63,869 bases of DNA from a virus. Position 1 is the stretch's first letter, and every line of letters starts with the position of its first letter. The DNA is taken from positions 1 to 63,869 of IMG/VR virus record IMGVR_UViG_3300017967_000018; one strand, 5' to 3'. Of this stretch, positions 17,996 to 27,141 are shown in pieces. A model generated the notes under the pieces. It saw nothing but the letters and a program-made list of their open reading frames with translations. It did not search any database and had not been told where the DNA came from. A program made the translations under genes and the position numbers.

Positions 17996-18421
17996 TTATT
18001 CTCCAGACAAATCTTTCCAAGTTTGATCTACAGACTCGTTATGATTTTTATCGGAATTTTCTTCAACTTCAGGATCGCTAAAACTTTTTTCTTCAGTTGG
18101 CTCTCCACCTATGTCTACCCTCCAAGGTTGCAATTTGTTATTAAACGGCTCTTTATCATCTTTAGATTTATTATCTAACAAAGCAGCCATTAGAGGAACG
18201 TTTCTCATTTGAGTAGGTGCTGAAGTAGATTTTTCATCTCTCTTTGTTTTCGGGTCGCCTTGAACGAAGCTATTGGAATTAGCATTGCAATTAGGACAGG
18301 CTGCACCTTTGCAGTCAACTCCACTTCCACAAATTCCGCAAGTGCAATATGGGCTTACATTGATATCATTGTGTAGCTGATGATAACCAGGAGGTTTTCT
18401 AGGCCCCTTGTTCGGGCTCAT
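17996..18421 (-). CDS. Zinc-motif frame, probably expressed by frameshift from 18526-20361
   Basis: 141 codons from ATG 18421: MSPNKGPRKPPGYHQ, then a zinc-type cluster (CTCGICGSGVDCKGAACPNC) and an acidic C-terminus ending VDQTWKDLSGE. The ATG has no ribosome site. The same frame is open another 35 or so codons upstream, reading NVTAIADAPSSHSEDNNDL and LAKTKTALKP, back to a run of ten A just before the stop of the upstream gene. A -1 slip there joins the two proteins. The DQ(S/T)W motif also occurs twice in the protein at 20368-21051. Function unknown. Confidence 0.7.
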   Translation of the reverse strand: MSPNKGPRKPPGYHQLHNDINVSPYCTCGICGSGVDCKGAACPNCNANSNSFVQGDPKTKRDEKSTSAPTQMRNVPLMAALLDNKSKDDKEPFNNKLQPWRVDIGGEPTEEKSFSDPEVEENSDKNHNESVDQTWKDLSGE

Positions 18422-18525
18422 TGGCTTTAGTGCTGTTTTTGTTTTTGCTAGATTAAAAATGCCCTCATCAGAAGCTAAATCGTTATTGTCTTCTGAATGG
18501 CTCGATGGAGCATCCGCAATCGCAG

Positions 18526-20361
18526 TTACATTCTTTTTTTTTTAGAAGAAGCCATACGGTCTACAAAGTTATTTGGATCGTTTTGTACCATGTCATCTAT
18601 CTCGTTAACTGCGCCTTCTAGCGTTGGAGAGCTACCGTACCTTTTATCCCAAGGTTGATCGTCTTCGCTAAATTCTGGAGTTCCGTCAAAGTCTTCTGAT
18701 TGGAATTGATATCCAACAAATTTATCTTTACGAATAACATAACCTTTGTATCTCCATTCGTCTGGTTCTACTTGTTCTAACCCAAGATTAGAAGTTTTAA
18801 TCATCTTCTTAGAATTGGCTCTTATTGAACTCGTATCATCTTGCATAAGATTTATAATATTTTGTGTTATGGCTGGAAGTTGAGGCTTTAGACGCTCTAC
18901 ATCTTCACTATTAAAATAAGGACTTTGCTCTAACAAAGAAAGGGTAATAGCGTCTAATTCTTGACGTGGTCGCCCTGGTTTTGTGTACCACATTTTCTTT
19001 ACCGACAAAGGAGCATCTTCGGTATCATAGTAAAGTGTTTTTGCTATTTCCTCTGGTGTTTTATGCTCACGAACCCTTACCTCTTGTGCGGTTTTAATTC
19101 TTTTCTTACCGCTAGCTTCTGTCCAGTTATACACGCCATCCTTATTGCCACGGTAGGCTTCCATCCTAGCTTCGTAGTTGCCCAGTTCAGCAGGACGAGG
19201 CTTCCTCTTTTCTCCTGGCTTAAGCATATAGGTATTTTCTTCTGGTTGCCATCTGTCAACTTCAAATCTCTTTTCAATGTATCCGCCAACCCAGTTCCCG
19301 TCAGCGTCACGATATGGACGAGAATATTTGTCCATAATATTTCCACGCCAGAACGCTTCAAAATCAATATCCCATCTGTCGCCAATTCTCCAGTTCCATC
19401 CCTTGTTTCTTTCAAATACGTGCCAGTCAGAAGTTGGCTGGCCAGTGAAAGGGTCTACGTTATTTCTAGACTCTGGCCCCCAAAGAATGACATTCTCATA
19501 AGACTTGTGTTGAGCTTGCTTCTTAAAATTGTAGCTCTTTGCACTTTCTTTTTGAGCTAGCTTTCTAACTTCTTCATTAGAAGCTTCTACTATTTTCTTG
19601 ATGTTTTCTAAATTTGCCATAGTTTGTTGTTCCTGATTGTTTACGTAGTCACCTTCAATTGAAGTAAGTTGTTCAGAGCTTATTTTCAAAGCATCAGGGA
19701 GATAGTCCCAAACTTGAGACATTGCCTCCAATCGTTCCTGAGGTCCTATTTCGTATTCAAAAACGATTTCCATTGTTTTCCTACAAACTTCTTGTCCTTC
19801 TGGATCGGAAATGTAGGATAATAATTTATTTTCGGCATCGACGCGATCCATTCCTTCTAATTTTTGCAATAAATCTGAAGTGTCATTAAAAGGTCCAAAA
19901 TCATCAGCCGCAAATTCTGACATAGGACTTTGCATTTGATCGTTGGCTAATTGAGCCTTTTTCCAATTAAATGCACCGCTAGCAATAAGAGGTCCAGCAT
20001 CTGCAGCCTGCTGGCTATTAGGGGCAGTGTTTTGAGCTGTTTGCTGTACGGCCTGCATGCTTTGTAGGGCAATGTTTAATTGCTCAACTGATCCTTGAAC
20101 TTGGTCTAAAGATGAATTTATTTGAGTTTTTGCACTATTTATTATAGATGGTATATTGCTAACATTAACGGTGGCTTGTTGTACCATGGCAGTAAAAGAA
20201 GGGTCTGTGCCTGCGCCAGACACAACAGATGATGCTTGAGTAACTTGAGTGTTAATAGCGCCTATCGCTTGCAAATATTGCATAGATGCTTCTTCGATAG
20301 CTGAGGGAGCCCTATCGATAGTATCTACTGCTTGTTGAACATTTGCTGCGCTAATTGCCAA
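18526..20361 (-). CDS. Large virion-type protein, helical N-terminus
   Basis: 611 residues, not recognised. Residues 1-130 are helical and rich in Gln, Ser and Ala (coiled-coil-like). An acidic middle follows, then a Trp/Tyr-rich domain from about 290 (WGPESRNN, DWHVFERNKGWNWRIGDRWD). K-x-A-Q segments occur (RKLAQKES, NFKKQAQH, RIKTAQEV). It ends SSKKKRM at an A10 run, beyond which another frame continues. Position between the portal and scaffold-like genes suggests an internal head or neck protein; that is inference. Confidence 0.75.
   Translation of the reverse strand: MAISAANVQQAVDTIDRAPSAIEEASMQYLQAIGAINTQVTQASSVVSGAGTDPSFTAMVQQATVNVSNIPSIINSAKTQINSSLDQVQGSVEQLNIALQSMQAVQQTAQNTAPNSQQAADAGPLIASGAFNWKKAQLANDQMQSPMSEFAADDFGPFNDTSDLLQKLEGMDRVDAENKLLSYISDPEGQEVCRKTMEIVFEYEIGPQERLEAMSQVWDYLPDALKISSEQLTSIEGDYVNNQEQQTMANLENIKKIVEASNEEVRKLAQKESAKSYNFKKQAQHKSYENVILWGPESRNNVDPFTGQPTSDWHVFERNKGWNWRIGDRWDIDFEAFWRGNIMDKYSRPYRDADGNWVGGYIEKRFEVDRWQPEENTYMLKPGEKRKPRPAELGNYEARMEAYRGNKDGVYNWTEASGKKRIKTAQEVRVREHKTPEEIAKTLYYDTEDAPLSVKKMWYTKPGRPRQELDAITLSLLEQSPYFNSEDVERLKPQLPAITQNIINLMQDDTSSIRANSKKMIKTSNLGLEQVEPDEWRYKGYVIRKDKFVGYQFQSEDFDGTPEFSEDDQPWDKRYGSSPTLEGAVNEIDDMVQNDPNNFVDRMASSKKKRM
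18534..18543 (-). other. A10 slippery run at the end of 18526-20361
   Basis: On the coding strand the sequence is TCT followed by ten A and then GAATGTAA. In frame 0 translation ends two codons after the run at TAA 18526. A -1 frameshift, or one extra A by polymerase slippage, continues directly into the 17996-18421 frame without any stop. A homopolymer sequencing error would give the same picture. Confidence 0.7.
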
Positions 20362-20367
20362 TTTAAA

Positions 20368-21051
20368 TTACTCCCCACTTTTATTCTCTTGTAATCTATT
20401 TATAAGATTATCAAAGAAATTGGTGGAGTCTAATTTAGTAGATGCGCCAGTTGTTTTCCAAGATTCATCTTTAGCTTGCACTGGCTTGTCTTTTAGCTTC
20501 TCACCAGCAGTTTTCTCTGGTACTCTTTGGAAGTCGCTATCATCAAAAATGCTTATTCCATTTGTTGGCAAGTCTCTTTTGCCAGCAGATGCATCTTTGG
20601 TCGATACATTCTTCACACCGCTATCTAGTGCGTTTTCAATAACGCTTTCTGCCATTTGAGTGAGACGATCTTCTTCCCATCCTGCTCTGACTTTTTTAAT
20701 TCTGTCTTTTTCTTGTGCTGTCTTTTCATCGTCAGATGGAGTATTAGATAAAGATTGAAGCTTGCCAGAGTCCCAAATAGAATTCTGATTAGACATTCCC
20801 ATGTTGTTAAGGCTATTAGATTCATTCTTTTCGCCGCCGACTCCAGAGTTAAGGACTCTATTTGCCCCAAGATCTCCTTCAGCGCTTCTTGTCATTGCCT
20901 TTTGGTTTTCTAGGCTTCTCCAAGACTGATCTTTTGTCTTGGCTTCTTTTTGAACGTTTTTCTTTAGTTCTGGAACATGATCTTCAAAAGCCCCGTCTGG
21001 AACGTTAGAGCTAAAAAGACTATCAAAATTGTTTGATTTTTGTATTTTCAT
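20368..21051 (-). CDS. Hydrophilic virion-type protein with DxSW repeats
   Basis: 227 residues, low complexity and mostly disordered by composition. It contains AKTKDQSWRSLENQKA near the start and QAKDESWKTTGAS near the end, a repeated D(Q/E)SW(K/R) motif also found as DQTW in the 17996-18421 frame. The C-terminus FFDNLINRLQENKSGE resembles FFDKLKGSDQ of the protein at 57325-57516. No family recognised. Six bases separate it from the next gene. Confidence 0.7.
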   Translation of the reverse strand: MKIQKSNNFDSLFSSNVPDGAFEDHVPELKKNVQKEAKTKDQSWRSLENQKAMTRSAEGDLGANRVLNSGVGGEKNESNSLNNMGMSNQNSIWDSGKLQSLSNTPSDDEKTAQEKDRIKKVRAGWEEDRLTQMAESVIENALDSGVKNVSTKDASAGKRDLPTNGISIFDDSDFQRVPEKTAGEKLKDKPVQAKDESWKTTGASTKLDSTNFFDNLINRLQENKSGE

Positions 21052-21053
21052 TA

Positions 21054-21707
21054 TTAACCTCTTTTATTTAATTTGCCAAAGGCATCAGACATAGAAGATT
21101 TCATCATTTCTGTTTGAGTTTGAGCGGCCTTCTTCTTTTTAGACTTAGGCTTTTCTGCTCCTCCACCAAAAGCAACGTCCAACTCGTCTCCCATGCCCTG
21201 TTCTTCTTCTTCATTGCCACCTGCTTGGCCCTGAGAAATAAAGTTCAAGAATACTTTCTTGTCTTTTCTTTCTCCGTCTTTGAAAGCCAGGCCAAATTGG
21301 TTTTGAACTTCTTCGATAATACTATTAACGTCATCCTTCTTAAGTCTCTTTCCCTTTCCATAATACATGTCTGGAAAAACTAAAGAAACATCTCTAGCAT
21401 CACCTGGAAGTAATTTTTCGCTAACAAATTCATCTTTAAATTCTTGCAATCTTCTTGGAGGATATCCAAATCCTTCAAGCTTATTCATAATGTAGTCTAG
21501 GATATCAGTGTCAATGTCTCCACCTTCATCCTGTTGCTCCATTGCGGATTCTGGATCAAATAAAGATCCCAATTCGCTTCCAATCCCCTGAGGAGTTTGT
21601 GGCTCCTCAGGAGTAATTTCTGTAAAGAAAGAATCTTCAGAAGTATAGTTATCCATACCCTGTGCTTTAACGTATTTTCTTTTGCCATTCGGCTGCAATA
21701 GACTCAT
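21054..21707 (-). CDS. Hypothetical head-region protein
   Basis: 217 residues, acidic N-terminal half with SFFTEITPEEPQ, a folded middle (ILDYIMNKLEGFGYPPRRLQEFKDEF, LPGDARDVSLVFPDMYYGKG) and a Lys-rich, disordered end (KPKSKKKKAAQTQTEMM). No known family. It is part of the same gene run as the portal and core-like proteins. Confidence 0.7.
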   Translation of the reverse strand: MSLLQPNGKRKYVKAQGMDNYTSEDSFFTEITPEEPQTPQGIGSELGSLFDPESAMEQQDEGGDIDTDILDYIMNKLEGFGYPPRRLQEFKDEFVSEKLLPGDARDVSLVFPDMYYGKGKRLKKDDVNSIIEEVQNQFGLAFKDGERKDKKVFLNFISQGQAGGNEEEEQGMGDELDVAFGGGAEKPKSKKKKAAQTQTEMMKSSMSDAFGKLNKRG

Positions 21708-21731
21708 TCTTATTTTCCTAGTTTTAGGGGA

Positions 21732-22400
21732 TTATTTTTCTTTAACAAGCGCTTCAACATATTCTGCTGGGTAGTACATCTTGTAGTACTCAACAAGCAT
21801 ATTCTTAGTCTTAGCGTCTAGTTTAGAAATCTTAACTAGTCTGCTACTAACAGTAGCTTCTTTCTTGTTATCGTCGTTTACCTTAGAGGCTTCTTCGCTT
21901 TCGCCCTTTTGGTGAAGAGGCTCAACTTCAAGTTGCCCAGAAGATTGCTCTCCCTTCTCGTCCTTTTTGTCTTCTTCGGCAGTCTTTTCGACTTTAGCTT
22001 CGCCTTCAGCGCACTTAGCGTCTTTGTCATCATCTTCAGACTTGTCTTCGTCATCTTCAGACTTGTCATCATCAGAATCGTCATCATCGTCTTTCTTGTC
22101 GCCCTTTTCGAAGTTCCATTCTGCTTCCTTTTCTACCTTTGCTTCGCCTTCAGCATAGCAGTCTTTGTCTTCAGACTTGTCTTCGCCTTGGCTAGCTAGT
22201 TCGGCTTCAGCCTTGCCAGCGTCGGTAGTTTCGCATTCTTCCTTTTCTTCCTTTTCAGCAGTCTTAACAATTTCTTCGGCAGAAGCGGTCTTTACGATCT
22301 CTTCAGACTCAGCAGTTTTGTTAAGAATCTTAGCTGCGAATTCTTCAAGGCTTGGAGTTTGATCTCCTTGTAGAGGCACAGTATTTTGATAAAATCTCAT
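21732..22400 (-). CDS. Highly acidic core/scaffold-like protein
   Basis: 222 residues. About half are Glu, Asp and Lys in long runs (KKDDDDDSDDDKSEDDEDKS). Near the N-terminus two near-identical segments EEIVKTASAEEIVKTAEKE occur; the C-terminal 45 residues form a basic helical domain (LDAKTKNMLVEYYKMYYP). The composition matches phage core and scaffold proteins that are removed by the head protease. The KTA segments could be cleavage points (inference). Confidence 0.7.
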   Translation of the reverse strand: MRFYQNTVPLQGDQTPSLEEFAAKILNKTAESEEIVKTASAEEIVKTAEKEEKEECETTDAGKAEAELASQGEDKSEDKDCYAEGEAKVEKEAEWNFEKGDKKDDDDDSDDDKSEDDEDKSEDDDKDAKCAEGEAKVEKTAEEDKKDEKGEQSSGQLEVEPLHQKGESEEASKVNDDNKKEATVSSRLVKISKLDAKTKNMLVEYYKMYYPAEYVEALVKEK

Positions 22401-22481
22401 TTTTATTGCTCCTTTGTATTAAAAAGTGGTTTTAACCATCTTATTTTATTGGTGTTTTGTGTAAAATTTCCTTTTTTTAAA

Positions 22482-23825
22482 TTAGTATATTCTTTTTCTC
22501 TTGCTATCTGCGAAAGACATTTGTCCCGATCCTGGCATTGGAGTGGATGGATTCATGGAAATTCCTCCCATGTTTCCAGCGTCTGATTTATCGCCAGACT
22601 GCCCCTCTGGTCCTCCTCCAAATTGGATTCCCATCATTGCTGCAGCCGAATCTCTTGCGGCAGGAAGTTTTTGAACAACACCCGCTGCAATAAGTCCTTG
22701 AGCAACTGCGTCTATGAAGGATGGATCTTTAGGAAGATTAGATACATACTGTTTTGCTTGAGAGAACATTTGCTGAACTTGGCTGCTAGCAGTAGCAATA
22801 TCAGCTTGTGTCGGATCAGGAACGCCATCGTTATTGTCATCTGGATCAGTAGCATCAGGCTGGCCATCGCCGTCACTATCTGCTCCTTGCTCCGCTTGAC
22901 TTGCGTCTGGTTGATTGGGGTTTGGATCAACTATATCAGGGTTTCCATCTTGATCTTTGTCTTCTTGTGATGGTACTTCAATCCCCTTATTGGCAAAGTC
23001 TATAAGTTGACCTGTTGTTTGAGCAGCCTGCTGCAATACTTGGCCCAAAGAGGCGGCGTCTGCACCTTGAACTTGACCTTGCATCTGACCTAGAGACTGG
23101 GAAATTTGTTGAATAGCAGCTTTAGCTCTTGGGTGTACAATACTTCTATAATCTGGATTAGTAGTGAAATCTCTTACATAACGCTGAAGACCTCTTAATA
23201 CACCCGCTTTTAATTTTTCAGCTACTTGAGTATTTCCTTGATTTGTCTCCATCTGTTGGGCAACATTGGATAGCTGGTTTTGAAGTTGCTCTAGGTTTCT
23301 TCTAATATTTCTAATAGAAGGGGATAGTTTTCCCATCAAATTTCCCATCCACCTTCCAAGCTGTGCCTCTCTAATAATTTCATTGGCAACTGCAACTATC
23401 TCTGCTGAGTCATTCGGGTCTTCAACCTTATCGGACAGGTCAAGAAGACTGTCTGCGGTCTTGATAAGTTCTCTTTGTAAGTTTGGAACATTCTTGTCTT
23501 CTGCGCTCGCATATTTGTTCCATGTATCATAAGAATCATTGTTCATGGAATTTAAGTATTCTTCATGGCATTCTGCCCATAGTTCATCATAAGGCTTATC
23601 AGAACTTGCTCTTTTTTGTCTAAGACAGTTATCAAAGCATCTTTTATTTCTAATAGCATATCCTTGAACGCCTACATATTGAGCTTCTTTCATGATAGAA
23701 AGATAGCTTTCATTTAAGTTGTCTAGTTCAGAAGAAAGCTCTGGATTGCTGCCTTCTATTTTAGAAGCTATTTTAGCTAATCTCTTAACATTTTGTGCTA
23801 CTGATGTCTTATATTCTTTGTCCAT
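22482..23825 (-). CDS. Virion-type protein with calcium-binding type (TSP3-like) repeats
   Basis: 447 residues. K-x-A segments occur near the start (RLAKIASKIEG, IMKEAQYV, LIKTADSL, IIREAQLG). The middle is helical and Gln-rich. Around residues 285-335 is DKDQDGNPDIVDPNPNQP, then DSDGDGQPDATDPDDNNDG, repeats of the DxDxDGxxD type that bind calcium in thrombospondin type 3 and dockerin-like domains. The C-terminus is Gly/Met-rich. A structural role in the particle is likely from position; the repeats suggest calcium-dependent stability. Confidence 0.7.
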   Translation of the reverse strand: MDKEYKTSVAQNVKRLAKIASKIEGSNPELSSELDNLNESYLSIMKEAQYVGVQGYAIRNKRCFDNCLRQKRASSDKPYDELWAECHEEYLNSMNNDSYDTWNKYASAEDKNVPNLQRELIKTADSLLDLSDKVEDPNDSAEIVAVANEIIREAQLGRWMGNLMGKLSPSIRNIRRNLEQLQNQLSNVAQQMETNQGNTQVAEKLKAGVLRGLQRYVRDFTTNPDYRSIVHPRAKAAIQQISQSLGQMQGQVQGADAASLGQVLQQAAQTTGQLIDFANKGIEVPSQEDKDQDGNPDIVDPNPNQPDASQAEQGADSDGDGQPDATDPDDNNDGVPDPTQADIATASSQVQQMFSQAKQYVSNLPKDPSFIDAVAQGLIAAGVVQKLPAARDSAAAMMGIQFGGGPEGQSGDKSDAGNMGGISMNPSTPMPGSGQMSFADSKRKRIY

Positions 23826-23836
23826 AATTGTCTCTT

Positions 23837-24775
23837 TTATTTTGGGTTAAAAACAAACTTATCCTTAAATGTTCTATCTAAAAACTGAAAATCTTTTATT
23901 TTTTCTAAAATAAATGCACGAATGTCATTTACTGTTTCGTCAAATGCCACTAAAATAGTATTTCCAGTACTTGCATTATAAATACCATGCGGTTCTACAT
24001 TTCTTTGTATATTTTTGCCACTTCTACTATCGTAGTCTATCCACATGGTTTGCCTAGCCTCTTTTGCCCATTGAGCTGCAGAAATGGCATTGCTAAATTG
24101 TGGGAAGTCCTTTGCTGGTTCTTTTGGTTCGTTTTTTTCTTTTTCTATATCCATGAAGTCGTATGGATCAAAACCTTCCATTTCTTCATCAAAATCGTCA
24201 GCAAAACCTATGTCTTCAATGCTATATTCAGGCAACTGATCTTCCTCTTGAGGGAATTCCTGAAAACCCTCTAAATTCTCTCGTTCATCGAAACTTCCCT
24301 CAAATTGAGGCTCTTGTTCATACTCGTCTATAATAAAGTCTTCTTCTGGAAGATCAATTTTTTCTGCATCATCAACTGAAATTTCTTCTGTATAAGAAGT
24401 TTGAGCCAGTTTGCTTATTTTTTTAAACTTAACACATGGGCCCTCCATGATATCATCGATAAGATCAATCGTATCGCCTACTGAAATATTATTATTTTTA
24501 AAATAATCAATATTTGCCTCAATGGCAATGGGGCAATCTTTGTCACAGGAAACTCCTCTTTGATCTAAAGGGTGAATTTCTTTAATGTCAACTATTTTAT
24601 GATTTGAGTCTACAAATGCGATATCAAGAGGGATATAGGTGTTAACTCCCCAAAAAGAAAGTTTTCTGGGTTGAGGAAATTGAAAAAGCATGCCATAATC
24701 ATGGGGCATTTCCTTTACGAACATTAGACCTCTTTCTTGTTTTGAGGGTGTATCAGCAATATTTACTCTTAGCAT
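23837..24775 (-). CDS. DUF192 protein with acidic extension
   Basis: 312 residues. Residues 1-105 match the DUF192 family: VNIADTPSKQERGLMFVKEM, YGMLFQFPQPRKLSFWGVN, IPLDIAFVDSNHKIVDI, and VGDTI at the end. DUF192 proteins are small beta-barrel proteins of unknown function, here without the usual signal peptide. An acidic linker and a unique C-terminal domain (QWAKEARQTMWIDYDSR, GNTILVAFDETVNDIRAF) follow. A KISKLAQTS segment joins the two parts. It shares its start with the stop of the next upstream gene. Confidence 0.75.
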   Translation of the reverse strand: MLRVNIADTPSKQERGLMFVKEMPHDYGMLFQFPQPRKLSFWGVNTYIPLDIAFVDSNHKIVDIKEIHPLDQRGVSCDKDCPIAIEANIDYFKNNNISVGDTIDLIDDIMEGPCVKFKKISKLAQTSYTEEISVDDAEKIDLPEEDFIIDEYEQEPQFEGSFDERENLEGFQEFPQEEDQLPEYSIEDIGFADDFDEEMEGFDPYDFMDIEKEKNEPKEPAKDFPQFSNAISAAQWAKEARQTMWIDYDSRSGKNIQRNVEPHGIYNASTGNTILVAFDETVNDIRAFILEKIKDFQFLDRTFKDKFVFNPK

Positions 24776-25263
24776 TAGCTTTCTCTATACTTGTATTTTA
24801 AACTTATTTCTTTAAGAAAATCCTCTATGGAATCTTCTACTCTATCATTTTCTTCTATTTCTATAGTAATTCCTTCGTTATTTTGATTCAAAATAACGAA
24901 TTCTATCTCAAGATTTTTTAATATTCTTGACAAGTTATTAACATCAATATCAGAAAAATCATTATTTTTATTAGAATTATAAACCTCTGGTTCTTGTATA
25001 TATTCATAAAAAACTAAATTGCTTCCCTTCATTAGGCTTATGATTGACTCATCAGAATAGTTAATATTATTGTGTTCTTTGAATAATGTAATGGCTTTGT
25101 CGATTTTAATGGGCTTGTCATTAAATATGCAGTAAGGTGTATATTTAGTCTTAATAGTATACCCTTCGCAATCTAGGGTCACAGATTCTTGAAAAAATGG
25201 GTCATACCAAATAAATGATTGACCCTTATTCTTATTTAGCTTTTTATTTATTACTAAAATCAT
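24775..25263 (-). CDS. Hypothetical protein coupled to the response regulator
   Basis: 162 residues, beginning MILVINKKLNKNKGQSFIW. It is mixed alpha/beta by pattern with no motif I can name. Its ATG overlaps the TGA of the response regulator gene (ATGA), so it is translated together with the two-component genes and might act in the same pathway. Confidence 0.65.
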   Translation of the reverse strand: MILVINKKLNKNKGQSFIWYDPFFQESVTLDCEGYTIKTKYTPYCIFNDKPIKIDKAITLFKEHNNINYSDESIISLMKGSNLVFYEYIQEPEVYNSNKNNDFSDIDVNNLSRILKNLEIEFVILNQNNEGITIEIEENDRVEDSIEDFLKEISLKYKYRES

Positions 25264-25697
25264 ATATAATCTGCACTGGCGGGCATATTGCCATGTATCC
25301 AGTATTCTTGTATTTTTTCCATAAGCGCTGCGTAATCATTATATATAATCGGCTTAACAAGGTAACTGTTAGCATTCTCTTGATAGCAGTTCTTAATGTC
25401 AGTGTTTGAATTTGAAGTTGTTAAAATAACAACTGGCAAAACTTTAAGTATGTCATCATTTTTAATTATTTTCAAAACTTCCACCCCATTTATAATAGGG
25501 ATATTTAAATCTAACAAGATAAGTCTTGGTAAATCTTTCAAGTCTTTAGACTTTACGTCTTCAAGCCATGCAAGCGCTTCCTTTCCATCTTTGACATGAA
25601 CAATCTCGCATCCTGTGCAATTCTTACTGAAAGCAATTTTCATTAGCTTAGCATGAGCATCGTCATCTTCTATAAATAATATTTTTCTATTGTCCAT
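25260..25697 (-). CDS. Response regulator, receiver domain only
   Basis: 145 residues, one CheY-like receiver domain and no output domain. Acidic pair Asp11/Asp12 (ILFIEDDDAHAKLM), phospho-acceptor Asp63 (RLILLDLNIP), conserved Thr in VILTTS and Lys115 in SYLVKPI are all present. The long DVKSKDLKDLPR insert before the phospho-acceptor is typical of the Rcp1/phytochrome-associated group. It overlaps the histidine kinase gene by 11 bases, so they almost certainly form a cognate pair. With no DNA-binding domain it would act by protein contact. Confidence 0.92.
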   Translation of the reverse strand: MDNRKILFIEDDDAHAKLMKIAFSKNCTGCEIVHVKDGKEALAWLEDVKSKDLKDLPRLILLDLNIPIINGVEVLKIIKNDDILKVLPVVILTTSNSNTDIKNCYQENANSYLVKPIIYNDYAALMEKIQEYWIHGNMPASADYI

Positions 25698-27141
25698 TTT
25701 TATTGAATCTAATCCTATATGAAGTTCCCTTGTTAAGTTCCGATTTTATCTCAATATTTCCTCCATGAAAGTCAATTCCTTCTTTAATAATCATCATTCC
25801 AAAGCCCTTTGCATATTGTCTACTTTCATAAGAAAAAAGATTTTCTAACTGTTCTTGTGACATTCCTTTGCCGTTGTCTTTACAATATAGGAAAAATTCA
25901 TTTTCTGTTTCTTCAAAATCAATAGTGATATCAAGTAATTGATCCTTAATTGCGGCATGATCTATGGCATTAACAATCATGTTTTGCACTATAGAAGTAA
26001 ATATTTCGCGCTGAACAAAAATACTTATGTTCTTTTCATTTATTATATTGACATTAGAGTTCTTAATTTTAATTGAATTCAGATTTATTATTTCGTCTAC
26101 CATTTCTTTCGTATCTACATGCGATTCTTCAATATATATTCTTCCCATTCTAGAAAGATGAAGTATTGAATCAATTGTTGACGATAGTTGCTGGGTTGCT
26201 TTCTGAATCTCATTGGAAGAGTCTTTAATAAGCTCCCAGTCTATCGACCCCTCATTAAGCTCGTGAGATATGATTGAAGAGAATCCAGATAGAGTCACTA
26301 GAGGGGCTTTTAAATCATGAGAAACAGAATAGGTGAAATACTCAAGTTCTTTATGGTTCTTTTCTATTTCATCTTGCATTTCTGTAAAATCTGTAACATC
26401 TATATTGGATCCAATAAAAACAGAATCTGATTCTGAGCCGAATCTTTCTCCTTTGGCTCTTATGTATTTTTGACCATCTTTTGTGTTTATTTTAAAATAA
26501 CTTTCAAATTTTTTTCCGCTTTTTAAAGACTCTTTTAACTCTCTTTCTACCCTTTTTTTATCTTCTTTAGCTAGTGCGCTAGACCAAGTTTCATAATTTA
26601 TTTCTTCATTTTTACCAATCGCAAATATTTTATACATTTCTTTGTTCCATGCTAGACGGCCCTTGTCTACGTGCCATATCCAAATCCCCACATCTCCAGA
26701 GGCAGAGGCAAAATCGGTGATCGCTTCTTGAATTTTTTTGTTGTTTATGTCTATGGCGCGAATAACAAAGTGTTGAAAATTTTCGTCCTTATCAAAGATG
26801 GCATTAATATAAACATGTACCCAAATAGATTCTCCATTTTTTTTAATATATCTTTTTTCAATGTCATAAGACAATATTTCACGTTTAAGCACTGCCTTAG
26901 CTTGCTTTTCGCATTTTATTATATCTTTTTTGTGATTAACATCTTTGTATGTCATTTTGCTTAATTCTGACATTTCATAATCTAATAGTTTAGCAAAGGC
27001 CTTGTTAACCATAGCAAACCGACCATCTGCATCTACAAATGCCTCTCCAATAGGAGATTCTTCAAAGGCCTTATTTAAGGCAACATCTTTAGAGCAGCCA
27101 AGCTCATTGTGAAATTTTTCGCATTTTTTTTTAGCGCTCAT
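25687..27141 (-). CDS. Soluble PAS-PAS sensor histidine kinase
   Basis: 484 residues without membrane segments. Two PAS domains (about 22-133 and 145-255; GEAFVDADGRFAMVNKAF, FQHFVIRAIDI and IGSNIDVTD) precede a HisKA dimerisation helix with the phospho-accepting His275 in YSVSHDLKAPL. The ATPase domain has N box NMIVNAIDHA (Asn387/Asn391), G1 box DNGKGMS and a G2-like GFGMMIIK. All catalytic boxes look intact. The kinase senses a cytoplasmic signal through PAS and phosphorylates the receiver encoded next to it. Complete two-component pairs are rare in phages. Confidence 0.92.
   Translation of the reverse strand: MSAKKKCEKFHNELGCSKDVALNKAFEESPIGEAFVDADGRFAMVNKAFAKLLDYEMSELSKMTYKDVNHKKDIIKCEKQAKAVLKREILSYDIEKRYIKKNGESIWVHVYINAIFDKDENFQHFVIRAIDINNKKIQEAITDFASASGDVGIWIWHVDKGRLAWNKEMYKIFAIGKNEEINYETWSSALAKEDKKRVERELKESLKSGKKFESYFKINTKDGQKYIRAKGERFGSESDSVFIGSNIDVTDFTEMQDEIEKNHKELEYFTYSVSHDLKAPLVTLSGFSSIISHELNEGSIDWELIKDSSNEIQKATQQLSSTIDSILHLSRMGRIYIEESHVDTKEMVDEIINLNSIKIKNSNVNIINEKNISIFVQREIFTSIVQNMIVNAIDHAAIKDQLLDITIDFEETENEFFLYCKDNGKGMSQEQLENLFSYESRQYAKGFGMMIIKEGIDFHGGNIEIKSELNKGTSYRIRFNKNGQ

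Noticed and set aside
18422-18525. Independent gene in the gap between 18421 and 18526
   Set aside because: The gap is open in one frame with protein-like sequence, but it has no start codon with a ribosome site and joins both neighbours; it is better explained by frameshifting.
21732-22400. Plus-strand frames opposite the acidic core-like protein
   Set aside because: Their Ser/Phe-rich sequences are the mirror of Glu/Lys/Asp codons; no start signals.
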